Shown piece after piece: positions 36,120 through 47,865 of a DNA stretch of 64,000 nt. Positions within the stretch are counted from its first letter, which is position 1; every line of letters begins with the position of its first letter. The DNA is from Populus alba (taxonomy: Eukaryota; Streptophyta; Magnoliopsida; Malpighiales; Salicaceae), in contig NC_133286.1 in assembly GCF_005239225.2 (NCBI RefSeq), positions 21,776,572-21,840,571 of the forward strand, read 5' to 3'. Under the pieces are notes generated by a model. That model saw only the letters and a list, made by a program, of their open reading frames with translations, had not been told where the DNA came from and ran no database searches. The position numbers and the translations under genes are program-made.

Positions 36120-37500
36120 TCGTTTTTTTTTATATATATTTTAAAAATATATTTTTTAAAAAAATTATTTTTTTATATTTATTTTTTATTTTAAATTAAT
36201 ATATATTTTTAATATTTTTAGATCATTTTAATATATTAATATAAAAAAAAAAAAAATATTATTTAAATATATTTTTAAATAAAAAATACTTTAAAAATTA
36301 ATTAATAAATAAAAATCCACTCAAATAAGCGTCGTGGTGCTTTTAAAATTTTAGAAGAATAGAGAAAAGGCTAACAAGGTCAACATAGCATATCATTAAT
36401 GTTGTTAAAATTATGATTTTATCACGGCATGAAAAATACAAAATAAACTTGGATTGTAAAAACGAATCGTAACATCATAAGAAATTTTAAAATACAATAA
36501 AAAAAAACTAATGTTTCAAATAAAAATTCATACATAGTTCAATCATCTTAAAATACATGCTTCAAATAAAAATTTTATATGTAGTTTAAGCACCTAAATA
36601 AACAATTCAATTTTATAATATTTTTATCAAATATTTTAACATTTAAAATAATAAAAAATAAAATATTTTTTTGAAAATAAAAATACTAAGAAATTACTAT
36701 GACTCTAATTCTGGTCAAAGTGAAGTTTTAATTCAGATTCTTTATTCAAATAAAAAATATTTCCTAATCAAATACTTGTCACATTGGCTTACATCGCATT
36801 ATCAAATTTTATTAATCATCGAGGAATATTGTTAACTCTTCAAGGGAGAAAGAGTCACCAATTAAAAAAAATATCTCATCACAAAAGCAAATGCTATCAA
36901 AATAAAAAGAGACATGTGGCAAGCAAAAGAGTGATGTTGTGAGAAAAACATCCTGCTACATAATCAAGTACAGAGACAGGCAAACACACACGTACTTAAC
37001 TGTGATTGGTTTGTCCTTATTCCTATTCACGTTCTCTAAGTGAAGAGGCTAGATTATGCAGGTAAAATCGATGGTGAAATCACGATTTCACGTGATTTCA
37101 CCTAATTTTAATAATTTTATCTGATTTAATTTAATTTAATTTATTTTTAAATTTTTTTGAACAATTTGACATATTAAGCCTATATTAACTTGTAAAATTA
37201 TATAATTTTACAAGTAAAATCATGATTTTAACAACCTTACATACCATTTATATCTAGTACACAAGTAAAATTGGAAAAAAAAAAACAAAAAACTGGAGCA
37301 GATCTAAACGCTTGGGTTGAATTGAATTAAAGCTCATATATATTTTTTATTTTAAAAATGTTTTTTTAAAAAATAAAAAAAATATTTTTTTATTTTAAAT
37401 TAATATTTTTTAGTATTTTTAGATTATTTTGATACACAATTAAAAAAAATAAAAATAAAAAAATATTATTTTAATATATTTATAAATAAAAACAGGATTT
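36120..37500. repeat. AT-rich dispersed repeat copies
   Basis: Two copies, about 36120-36310 and 37330-37500, of the AT-rich repeat described at 11420. The DNA between them is AT-rich with no gene seen. Confidence 0.5.
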
Positions 37501-37900
37501 TATATACTGGTCGGTAGATAAAATAAAAATTCAATTCATGACCTTTTGAACTACTCTCGCTGCATGCTATCTGGCGCATCATTCTTGAGTTGCACTTTTT
37601 TTTATTTTTTATTAGCAGAACAATAATACCAAATTCTGAAAAGAAACAAAAAAGAAGTATTTGGAAGTAATTGTTTTTCATTGACAATAAAAAAAACCTT
37701 TCAAAAAATAGATCAGTTGTGTCTGTTGTTGTGTCCGAATGTTTTTTGCAACTGTTTTACCAAAGCTTATTCTGAATTTCACAGAGAAACAAAAGTTCCA
37801 AAGGATATTGAATGGTGATGCCTGCACGCTGTAAACGTACAGTACTCATAAGTTTTTTGCTTTATATATATAAAACCCTTATAACAACATACTTTAAGAA

Positions 37901-38470
37901 ATGAGCATGTGGTTTCGAGGTGTGTCATGCCCAGCCATACTGCCTAGCCTCAGGAATATAAGATGGGTCTGGCGTCAGCCATACACAAACTCTTTTAAGT
38001 TTGATAGTGTGCTAAGTCTCGGGCATGCTAGGCTTGGCAATATACACACCTAAAGAAATGAACATGTCCTAAATTGAGATTTGATAGTGTGTCAAGCCTA
38101 GCCACATGGGGGCTTGGTAGTGTGTGAAGCTCCAGGAATACTGGGTTTGGCGTCAGCCACACCCAGACTCGAGCACGCCAAGCATAGTAGTATGCGAAGC
38201 CCTTGGCACATCTATGAGAATGCACATCCTCACTTGAAACGCCTAAGGAATTAATGATCATAATCTCTTGGCACGCTCAAGTGAATGAGGTAATGTGAAT
38301 CTAGCAAACATGTCAGACCCAAGGCACTTGAACTTAACAGTTAGCCAAGTCCAAGGTTAACTAACATCTTTCTTTAGGCATGCCTAAAGGAATGATCATC
38401 TTTCCTTGGCACACCCAAAGAAATGATCATCCTTCTTTGGCATGTCTAGGATAATGAACAACCTCTCTTA
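37901..38470. repeat. degenerate internally repeated region
   Basis: Imperfect direct repeats: CAGGAATA...TGGCGTCAGCCA occurs at about 37951-37982 and 38133-38160, and variants of GGAATGATCATC with TTGGCA recur at about 38388-38460. It includes a perfect 18-bp palindrome, CTTTAGGCATGCCTAAAG (38372-38389). Origin unknown. Confidence 0.6.
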
Positions 38471-39797
38471 GATCTAACTTTGAGGAAAAAACTCAACTTT
38501 CATGGATTTAACTACATTTGATGTCTTGGACTCTAATCTCTCTATATCTTTTAGGTGTATAAAAGTCTTTCAAGAACCCACCATATTTTCATCAAACATT
38601 AATACAAATGTAAGAGATATTTATTTTTCATTAAATGCAATCAGGATAAGAGTACACTATAAACTCTTCTCTTCACAAAAAGACAAGACTCGTGGGCTAT
38701 AAATATACCATGAGACCTTCAAAACAAAGATTCACAATCTTTATTTTTTAATGCATATATATTTTTCAGATTATTTTTTTTAGAATATTCTTTAATTTTT
38801 CTCTCTCAAAATATACTTATTTAAGTATTTAAAAGTCTTCATCTCTACTAAAAAAACATTTTGCAGGTATTAGTCACTTTGGCCTACCACGCACAAGTAT
38901 AAGCGAGCAACTACTTTGACTATGGAGAATGGATAAGATTGCTATGACCAATTGATCAACAAATTATCTAACCCGGGAGGCCTATTCCTAAGCTATTGGA
39001 TTTGTGGTAAGTGTGGTGAGAATAAAGCAATTAGCTGTAGGTAAGAGGAATTAATTTAAAAACACAACTTAGAAAGAGGAAGATAAAACTACTTATATCT
39101 GTGGCTTAAATCCAGTGTAAAAAAAAAGGGAAATAAAAACAAGAAGAAGAAAATTAAAGTAATTGTTAGTGCCATTTTTTGGTTCTCAGTTTCAAATTAA
39201 AGTAATTGTTCAATAAAAGAGTGGTACCTTATCAGAGTTGCTGTCCTTGGAGAGTGGCATTCATATTTGCATATAATCTGACAAAGAAGCATGTTTTAGC
39301 AGTTCGAGCATCCTGTTTTCGTCTTCTAAAATCACCGGCCACTCGTCCAAACCAAAACGTTGTCTCTGTTTTGCTTCGCCTGCACTTGTCATGCTGTTAA
39401 TATTGATGACGAAGCTAATGAACTATGCAGCTTCAGTACTTCTCATATTTTAACCCATGAAGCTGCTAGATCGACGCAGCTAGTGACTCATGGAATCCTT
39501 TTATCCCTTGTTAATGGTCCCTTTTTCGAGCCTGGATCATTCGCTTTTTCTGCAGCAAACATCTTCCACATTTTCTACTCATCTTTTCTTGCCCTTCCTG
39601 CAAATTATGAGTTATAAACAGAGAGAGGGATGGACCAAGGGTGAAAATCTAAACAGCAACAGAGACAGATATATGATAATGTACAAAATCAAAACATATT
39701 CACGTACGTACCCCCATAGTTTCAAGACTAGATCCTTCTCGGCAAACCAAAACCAGAACATTCATTAGTTCCAGCAGAAACAATACTCAAGTTTCAG

Positions 39798-40151
39798 ATG
39801 AAAATGTCCGAAGAGCTGGACAATAAGATGCTTATTGAGGGTCGGAGAGTTGCAGTTGTGAGGAATCATGGGCAAGCAGGGTTTTTGTTCTTCTTCTTTA
39901 AATGGAAAAAGAACCGGTCGTTGACGAAGACTTTACAGAACGTTACAATTTCTGACAAGGTCGCCACGGCACCAATAGCTGAGGACTTGGTTTTTATTGG
40001 CCGAGAAATCTTTGTTTCAGATCTAGCCGATTGGAATAAACCAATTATATGGTTTGATTTATTTTACGAACCAATCAGCAGTCTTGTGATCCGTTCTGCT
40101 AATCAATTTAAACTGTATGAGGTCCATACTGTAAACATTTATTGCAAATGA
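39798..40151 (+). CDS. hypothetical 117-aa ORF, doubtful
   Basis: The ORF starts with a true ATG (MKMSEELDNKMLIEGRRVAV) and runs 117 codons, long for this AT-rich region, in a patch of higher GC content. I recognise no domain, and it has no clear TATA box or neighbours on the same strand. The minus strand between 39230 and 39750 has short basic, Lys/Arg-rich frames with plausible splice sites that faintly resemble the coiled-coil array, so this patch could instead be the 5' region of a decayed minus-strand member. Confidence 0.2.
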   Translation: MKMSEELDNKMLIEGRRVAVVRNHGQAGFLFFFFKWKKNRSLTKTLQNVTISDKVATAPIAEDLVFIGREIFVSDLADWNKPIIWFDLFYEPISSLVIRSANQFKLYEVHTVNIYCK

Positions 40152-42804
40152 CAACAAGGAATCGTTGTCAAAATCCAGAAAGGAAAAATAAACATTGACG
40201 AAGTCTTTGCATTAATTAAAAAAAAAAAAAAACACATATATGGACAAGTGCACCATGTGACAAGTCATAGCATATGGGACTAAAATACTGAGCGATGGAA
40301 CGACAATTTATAATATTTCAGAAGTTATGATGAAAACTTTTTTTTTCTTTTTTCTTTTTTTTCTACAAGAAAGGGAGAGGAAATTGTACTGAGAGTTTCA
40401 GATCCGTCAAACATGATTTCATTGCCAAAGGCAGAACCTACCGGGGGACAAATAATAGTTTTAAGTAATTGGTATGAAAATAGACTTTGAATTTAGGGAC
40501 CAAAATGATTTTATGAAAATATAGGGGGCGTGGCCGCTCAAAGTAGGCTCATGCAGCAGATGGCTTGGCGGAGGGGTCCAGGTATTTTTTAAGGTTACCT
40601 TTTTTATCTTTTCGTTTTTTTATCTTTTCCGGTTTCGGTTTTCAAAATCCAGTCCTTTTCAAATCAAACCTTTATTTTTAATTAAAAATTAAGCTTCATC
40701 CTTTTCTTCAAAAAGGTTTTGATAATTTTATCCAATATTTTTTTAATTTTTCTTGTTCATTAATTTTTTTTTAATGATGTCAACTGTCAAGTCGTAGATT
40801 TTTTCTTCCTCTTTAAATACATTAACAATACTTAATCCTAACTTTCTTATAGATCATCATGATGCTTAAATCTAAATTATCATTCAAATTTTCTTAGTTA
40901 AGGATTCCATCCTTGCAATGGTTGGAGAAGTTATTTCACTTCATCAAAATATTCAAACCGAGACAATTAAATGCTCTTCGATACCTTAAAACACCATAGA
41001 TGAGCACTCATAAGACAGACCTCTTCTTAGCAATGGCCTTCCTACGAAAGTTCACGTGCACTCTTGATTTTTTTATAAATCTTATAGATCAGACATGCTA
41101 TTCCATTCAGGCAATAAGACTTCATTGTTTATGAGGTTAATATAATTTACAAGAATTCATTGTTTATCGAATAATGGCAAGAATCGAATCATGATACAAC
41201 AAGAACATTCAATCAATATTTCTGCAGAACATGTCTACACTGCTTCTGTTCACTAAAACCGTACACCTAGAAAATAATTAATTCACAAGTGGTTCTAACC
41301 CCTATCCATCATATCAGAAGCTTTACGCCCTTTGAGAAAAGATTGCCTCGCAATATCCTGCATGAGCACACAAAGCACAGTCATCAGTATGAGACCTTCC
41401 AACAGTTCTCCGTTGTGAATGAATTTAGGTTACTATACTCCCAATTACAAAGAGCTTTTAAAAGTTCCAAGAATCTCTAATACTTCATCCAACATTGTAA
41501 CCGGAACCTTACCTACTTTCCTTTCATTGTGTGATACATAAGACTGAGCATTATAAGTTATCTTTTGTGAATCTTCTTGAAAAGAGCCCATGCACTTTTT
41601 CTTCTAATTAAAGAGCCCATACTATTACAATCTACTTTGTCCACCTATAACAGAAGAATTCAAAAAATATTGTAGACTATCGTGGATGCTAGGGTAGCTG
41701 TTTGGTGCAAGGTTTTAAAACATTATTTCCCATATCGAGCCTTGGATCCATGGATTTCAGGAGATGGGATCAAACAACGGTCTTACAAATGGAAGGTTAA
41801 GCCATGACTAACCTGATTAACTCCTGATCATAGGTGAACAAAGTAGATTGTTGACGGCTCAGCTTTGCAGAAACCATGACAGATTGCAGGGGTAGGTGGC
41901 GTGCTTCATGTTGAAATGTAGGTGTTATGGTCTCACGCATGGGAGTAATGATGGCCACTAACAGGGTAACAGAGATTTCTGTCACAGGCAGACACTTAGG
42001 TTTGTTGCAGAATCTTCTACCAGCGATGCTATTGCATGGCTACAAGGAGGGGAGAGGTGCCATGACAGGTGAAACGGTGCTAAACAAGGTATGGTTAATA
42101 TGCAATTCTTTTTCGAAGGCAACTTCAAGACATACTTTACTTGGTGCAAATACCGTGGCTAATAGTTACGCAAAGCAATGGACTGGAATAGTTATTCAGT
42201 TCACAGAGTCATTCTGAGATCTGTTTGTTGTTTAGGTGGGCTGTTGCTTATCAGGAGCCTGTGCTGGTTGTGGTGTGTGGACTTAGCTTGTTCTACAGAC
42301 AAGTTTATAGTGTAGCTGATTTTGTGGCTGGCCTTTGGCTTTTGATTTTTCATGTTTTATTCTATCAAAAACAAAATGAGATCAAATTCAATTAATCAAA
42401 GAAAACAAGTTTAAGAAATCACTTCAAAAAAAAAAAAGAATCCATGACAGCAATGATTACCACCATTGTCAGCAAAGCCAGTAATATGTGGTGAAAAATC
42501 TCCTCCTGTTCAATTTCTTTTTGAACATAATGCATGAGAAATATAAATGTGTTTGTGGTCCCTGATTTGAGTACTCAAACATAGGAGACAGAATAAAAGT
42601 ACTGGAAATGATACAACCAGGATCTAGGCATGCTTGCAGAGAAACTTGGCGCAAGGAAACTACATAAATACATTTAGAAAACACTGTACGGGAATAAAGC
42701 TTGCAAGCAATTTTTGCGTGAGACTATGAAATACTTTTTGCAAAACATCTAACGGTACCTTCTCATACTTGCTTCCTATCTTTTTGGCTCAGTATTTTGT
42801 CGCC
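40152..42804. other. intergenic stretch, no gene recognised
   Basis: Mostly AT-rich. Short frames at 41289-41480 (+), 41797-41985 (-) and 41927-42217 (+) show no recognisable domain. The 3' UTR of array member E lies at the right end. Confidence 0.5.
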
Positions 42805-43773
42805 CTAAAACTTGATTTTGCATTTGAGCATCACATTCCGATGTTTCAGCTTCTCAATCTCATCCAAAAGTTGTTTTCTTTCGGATTCCCAACCATCCCA
42901 ATTGGCATTTTGATACAATATATTGCGTTCATTTTCTAGCAGCGCCACCTCAAGTCGGTTACATCCGTTCTACAAGAGTAAGGAATGCAATGTCATTCAA
43001 GAAGTTCTCAAAACTTATTACAGCTAGAAAGATGTGCGACCACAAGTTTACTGAGAAGAGAAATGAGATAGAAAGTTTTTTACATGGCTACCACAGTACC
43101 AGTATTTAGCAATAGAAAAAGATGGATTGAAATATAAATCTGATTATTATATTAAAAAAATCAGCAAAAAAGTATCATGCAAATAGTACAGATGAAATGC
43201 CACATTGATATTATCTAATAAGTAGTTACCTCCCATNNNNNNNNNNNNNNNNNNNNNNNNNNNNNNNNNNNNNNNNNNNNNNNNNNNNNNNNNNNNNNNN
43301 NNNNNNNNNNNNNNNNNNNNNNNNNNNNNNNNNNNNNNNNNNNNNNNNNNNNNNNNNNNNNNNNNNNNNNNNNNNNNNNNNNNNNNNNNNNNNNNNNNNN
43401 NNNNNNNNNNNNNNNNNNNNNNNNNNNNNNNNNNNNNNNNNNNNNNNNNNNNNNNNNNNNNNNNNNNNNNNNNNNNNNNNNNNNNNNNNNNNNNNNNNNN
43501 NNNNNNNNNNNNNNNNNNNNNNNNNNNNNNNNNNNNNNNNNNNNNNNNNNNNNNNNNNNNNNNNNNNNNNNNNNNNNNNNNNNNNNNNNNNNNNNNNNNN
43601 NNNNNNNNNNNNNNNNNNNNNNNNNNNNNNNNNNNNNNNNNNNNNNNNNNNNNNNNNNNNNNNNNNNNNNNNNNNNNNNNNNNNNNNNNNNNNNNNNNNN
43701 NNNNNNNNNNNNNNNNNNNNNNNNNNNNNNNNNNNNACTCATTAGGAGATGCTCTTATACAGGAGACCTCCAT
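42805..43773 (-). CDS. coiled-coil array member E, partial, interrupted by a gap
   Basis: The last exon, 42969-42805 (acceptor CTTGTAG; 54 residues plus stop), reads NGCNRLEVALLENERN and later ESERKQLLDEIEKLKHRN, ending CKIKF. This is a charged coiled coil like the terminal exons of the other members. A donor (GTAACT) just before the gap at 43230 shows that an exon ends there and continues into the N run. On the far side, 43773-43737 reads MEVSCIRASPNE and then runs into the gap. The piece ASPNE recalls the A-S-T-A-N-E start of exon 2 in member A. The middle, including any basic region, is unsequenced, so the assignment to the array is inference. Confidence 0.45.
43237..43736. other. assembly gap (500 N)
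   Basis: Exactly 500 N, inside array member E. Confidence 0.99.
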
Positions 43774-44532
43774 GCAAGACTTTCAGAGCTGGGCAGTCTA
43801 GAAATTATTACGATCCGTACAGGGACAGGCAAGGCTAAACATATTATTCAGACCCGGTGCTTTTTAATATATAGGTAGCTACAGACAAATGTTTTGAAGA
43901 GTCCAGAATGATAATTATGTTACCATAGAAAAAGGATCAAGAATTTAAGATAGCATTGACAACTGTAGTTAGTTGGCAGTAGTGCAAAGCCCGTCAAAAA
44001 TCTTCGAAGCACAAACAAGCAAATTTGAGTTCAACGAAGTCAATAAATCTGGTTGTGTACAAAAATATCAGGTGCGTTCCATTAGTATGACAGTGAAGGC
44101 CCTAGTAATTTATTTTTGTTCACAAGGAAATATACATGTAAACAAAGCTTAGCATAGAGTGGAACAACCATCAGAAGCAGTGATCACCTGATCCAAGACA
44201 CCATAAGGCAAAGTGTGCATGAATTCGCATGAAGACCACATGCAGGTAACAGTGACACTTACAGGCACTACTTGAGTGATACTAAGAATCCAAGTAGGGT
44301 ACATTTGGAAAAGAGATGACGTGGGATAAGTTCACCTCCCATGCTCCAAGGGACCAGGTCTGCCCCTAATTTCGCCTCTCGGAAAGCCTTTGAATCTATG
44401 GATGGTTGCTATTGTTCTCGAATGTGCTTATTACAAATGAAATTAACTTTGCATATATACAACAAGAAAAAAAAAGATTTATCTTTGTGTTGATTGATTC
44501 TCTTCTGCAGGATGTATCAGACTCGAGGAAGT

Positions 44533-47500
44533 TCAATCAGACTGTTTCTCCGCAAGTTGATTCTTAAGAAATTCCAGCACGGAAAGGCGCTGCGATTGGA
44601 AGCTAATTATCAGTCATTTGATTAGGATGTAGATTCCAGATAATTACGATGGTTAACAGTTTACTTAGAAAGCATACCCGTTGCTCAAGACCAGCTTCTT
44701 CTGGTTTTAATGTCAAGGATTCCAATAATTTTATGGCCTCATGAAATCTATCAAGCGCAGCGTCCTCGTTCCCAATACTCCTGTCCGCATCGGCAACTTT
44801 TGCAAGGGAAACAGCTACATCCAGGGTCTGTAATTGAAAGATAAATAGAGAACATTAATTGCAAAGGCAGCCTGGAAATACAAAACTCCTCAAACAAGCA
44901 TGATCACAAATATTGTTTATCAAATCATTGTGCATTAAATAGAGAGACAAGTACAGGGTGCTGAGTTGGAGAAACTCGGAAGCATTTAAAAAACAAAAAT
45001 CAATACTAGCTTAAGACAATAAACTAAAAGTTCCTTTTCCTACCAGGCCTCATTTCCTATTCTTTTTTTTAAGCAGGCCAGCATGCAGAGAAAAATGCTC
45101 TTTATAGTAGTATCATGCAAATATTGTCATGGAAATTCTCAAAACTGAGAAGCCGTGGCCCCTCATTGCTATACAAGAGATCACAGAACGTATCACAAGT
45201 ACATTTATTCCTCAAGTCATAGAGCATGTGAAATGACAATAACAAGAGTGAAGGGTGTGTGCTGGAAAAAAAAAACAAGAACATCTATACCTCAAGTCAT
45301 TAGAGCATGTGAAATGAAAAATAACAAGAGTGACGGTGTGTGCTGGAAAAAAAAAAAAACAGTTGCTGACCTGGGATGAAACACTAGGATGATGTTTGAT
45401 GGCATCACGTCGCACATTGAGAGAACGCATATAGTAAGATCTTGCAGCCTCCAGATCTCCATCATAATATTTGAGATCTCCAATTTTATTAAGTGAAACA
45501 GAATGCGTATGCGTTATCTACAGGGGAGGAATATCAAAAAAATTATAGTTGGCATGGTTAAATCACGCATTGAATAAAAGGCAGCAATACTTGTAAAATT
45601 TTAACCTCCAGATCAGCTGCAGACAATTTTGATAGGAATTCTACACTCTCTTCGAAGTATGTAACCGCAGAGCCAGCATCCCCCACTGATCGACTGCAAT
45701 AGACAGAATAGGTAGAGAATTTAGTAAACTTGTCAGGACTCAAAATCCATTACTTTGAAAGAAGACAATGAACCCACAGTAATGTTTTAGAATAGATGGC
45801 CTCTAATATCTAGGTTGCACATCCCTAAAGCTATTCTTTAAAACATATGCTTCCTTTGTCTACTCAAGGATGTGAGAATCTTTTGAGTGTGCTTAAAATA
45901 TTCAAAACTAGCAATTCCTAGTTCTTGGTGCAAACAATGCTGCTGATGTTATTCCAGCAACATGCCAGCAAACTCAACAATTTCATCAATGCAAGCCATG
46001 GTGCAAAGTGGCATTGCAATAATATTTCAGCGAACTTTAATCAACTTGTCCATCACATCATTGTTTCTGGAAAATGAAAAGCCACTGTTTGATGCTATGA
46101 AGTTAGCTCTTTAGGAATACTTGGATAACAGCTCTGTGACTTGGTTGACAGCACAACCAATGGAAGGAACACTGGTAGTAAATGTATATTGCTCGATCAC
46201 TTCATTCTCTATTGAAAGTGCATGGGTTCCACAACTTCTTTTGAGGAAAATGAGATAGATGGTTTTCAGAAACATATTTTCATCATGTGAAGAATGTCCT
46301 TATGTAAATATCTTTTCTATAAGCAAGAACTTAATCTAAATGGTTAGACGATAATCAAGAAAAAACAAAAATCTAAATAAATATATGATCATGTTAAAAA
46401 AAAACTTTTTTTCACCTGCACTGTTTCTTTTTCAATTTTTCCACTCAATTCAACATCTTAATACCAAAGCAGAATTATTTTTCCTTTAACTTTGTCCCAA
46501 ACTAGCTGGAATTGGCTAAAGGAATACTTTATCTCAATTCACTATCCAAATTCATATGTTGCTGTTTAATCTTTTCATTCTACCATTGTCCTCAGATCAT
46601 CACAAGCTTACTAAAGAAAAAGAGAGATAACAGACCAGCAGTCCCCAAGCATTCCCAGCACTGCTCCAAGCTGCGAACACAATTCCGATGTGTTGCCCAC
46701 TGTTTCTATCCGACCTCGGATGTCTTCTGCACAAAGACTAAGTCTTGATTTTGCACTTTCCACATTCTGGGCACGAAATGCCTGCACGTGAAAAGCCAAA
46801 AACAAAGAGAAAAATTAACTATAAATTGCAACAACAACTTACTAGACACCAACCAAGCACATAAAAGATAGTTGAGAATAAGTTGAAAAAAAGAAGAAGA
46901 GGAAAACAAATGAGAAGTTTACGAGAAGCTTTCTACTAGTATGGAATACCTTGATAATTTTGATGAGATAACCATAGCCAAAAAAAAAAAAAAAATAACA
47001 ACGTTGATCTAGAAATGACATCCATCAAAAGAAAAATAGAAACGCATTAATGCCATGATAATTAACTAAACTTACCCTCATGGCTTGTTGCACCAAGAAA
47101 GCACCCCTCTCCAAAGAAACATCCTCGTATATCACTTTTTTATTCTCACCTGCTTCCCCCTCTTTATCCATGTCAACAGGAGACCTCTTGATTCTAGCAT
47201 GACCATCAATGAACCGATCAACTACACTCTGTAGATCCGTATCAGCTTCAATCTTCTCAACATCAGCTCCACACAGCGGACAGTCCTTAAATCGCGAAAT
47301 ACACACTCTAATCCAACAAAAACAAACCAATTCACAAATTGCCTCGGACCACAAACAAGAGCAAACAAATTAACATCGTATCATGGAGTTTGATTCTATC
47401 ATTTCTATCATCTCCTTACTTGCAATACACATGAGAGCACGGCACGCATTTGCTACAATCAAAGAGAAGAGCTTGGCATATCATACAACTAAGAGGTCCC

Positions 47501-47691
47501 AATTTAAATGTCTGAGAATCATATCCAAAAGGGCATTTCGGCGAAACGGTAGCAGATTCACCACCAGACTCTTTCTTAGCCTTTCCTCCTCCTTCATGCT
47601 CGGCCCCGTGTTTAATCGGACATTCCCCTGGTTTTCTTGGTGACCCATCATCAGGTCTTGAAGCTTTCACAAATGGGCAAACTGGGGTCAT
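44533..47691 (-). CDS. NCA1: NCA1-like protein (NO CATALASE ACTIVITY 1), catalase chaperone, 363 aa
   Basis: Coding exons: 47691-47420, 47307-47076, 46781-46636, 45693-45606, 45517-45371, 44827-44678, 44589-44533 (272, 232, 146, 88, 147, 150 and 57 bp), all GT-AG with agreeing phases. The protein opens MTPVCPFVKASRPDDGSP and has PKCPFGYDSQTFKLGPLSC. A C3HC4 RING-type finger follows (CMIC...CVPCSHVYCK...CPLC, about residues 68-105). Then comes a TPR-like helical region with ELCSQLGAVLGMLGDC, AVTYFEESVEFL, SLNKIGDLKYYDGDLEAARS and LDVAVSLAKVADADRS. Order, motifs and length match plant NCA1, which in Arabidopsis binds catalase (CAT2) and keeps it folded and active, supporting H2O2 removal and stress tolerance. 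No frame damage is seen. A non-coding first exon probably precedes the ATG (UTR intron about 47708-47865). Confidence 0.95.
45210..45360. repeat. 80-bp-period tandem duplication in an NCA1 intron
   Basis: Units 45210-45278 and 45290-45360 both run from CCTCAAGTCAT through GAGCATGTGAAATGA to GTGTGTGCTGGAAAAAA. They lie in the intron between coding exons 5 and 6 (numbered 5' to 3'). Confidence 0.88.
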
Positions 47692-47707
47692 CTTGGTAAA
47701 TCAAAAT

Positions 47708-47865
47708 CTGCATCAAATTCACAGAAATAAAACATGGCTCTCATCCAAATCGAATCCAAGCATCTAAAAACTTAACAACTTCCTTTAAATATTTAATCAA
47801 CATAAGGAGATTTTGCAAATTTTGAAAGAAAAATAAAGGGAAAGAAGGAAAGAGAAATCAAATAC
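47708..47865 (-). other. probable 5' UTR intron of NCA1
   Basis: On the minus strand a donor CTG|GTATTTG at 47865 and an acceptor GATGCAG at 47708 bracket an AT-rich stretch. Splicing would leave 16 bases (47707-47692) before the ATG. Confidence 0.5.

Noticed and set aside
41797..42217. Overlapping frames on both strands as a possible gene
   Set aside because: No recognisable domain and no supporting splice sites or promoter.
43147..43773. Long open frames across the second N run
   Set aside because: Same artefact; only the flanking bases were used, for the partial member E.
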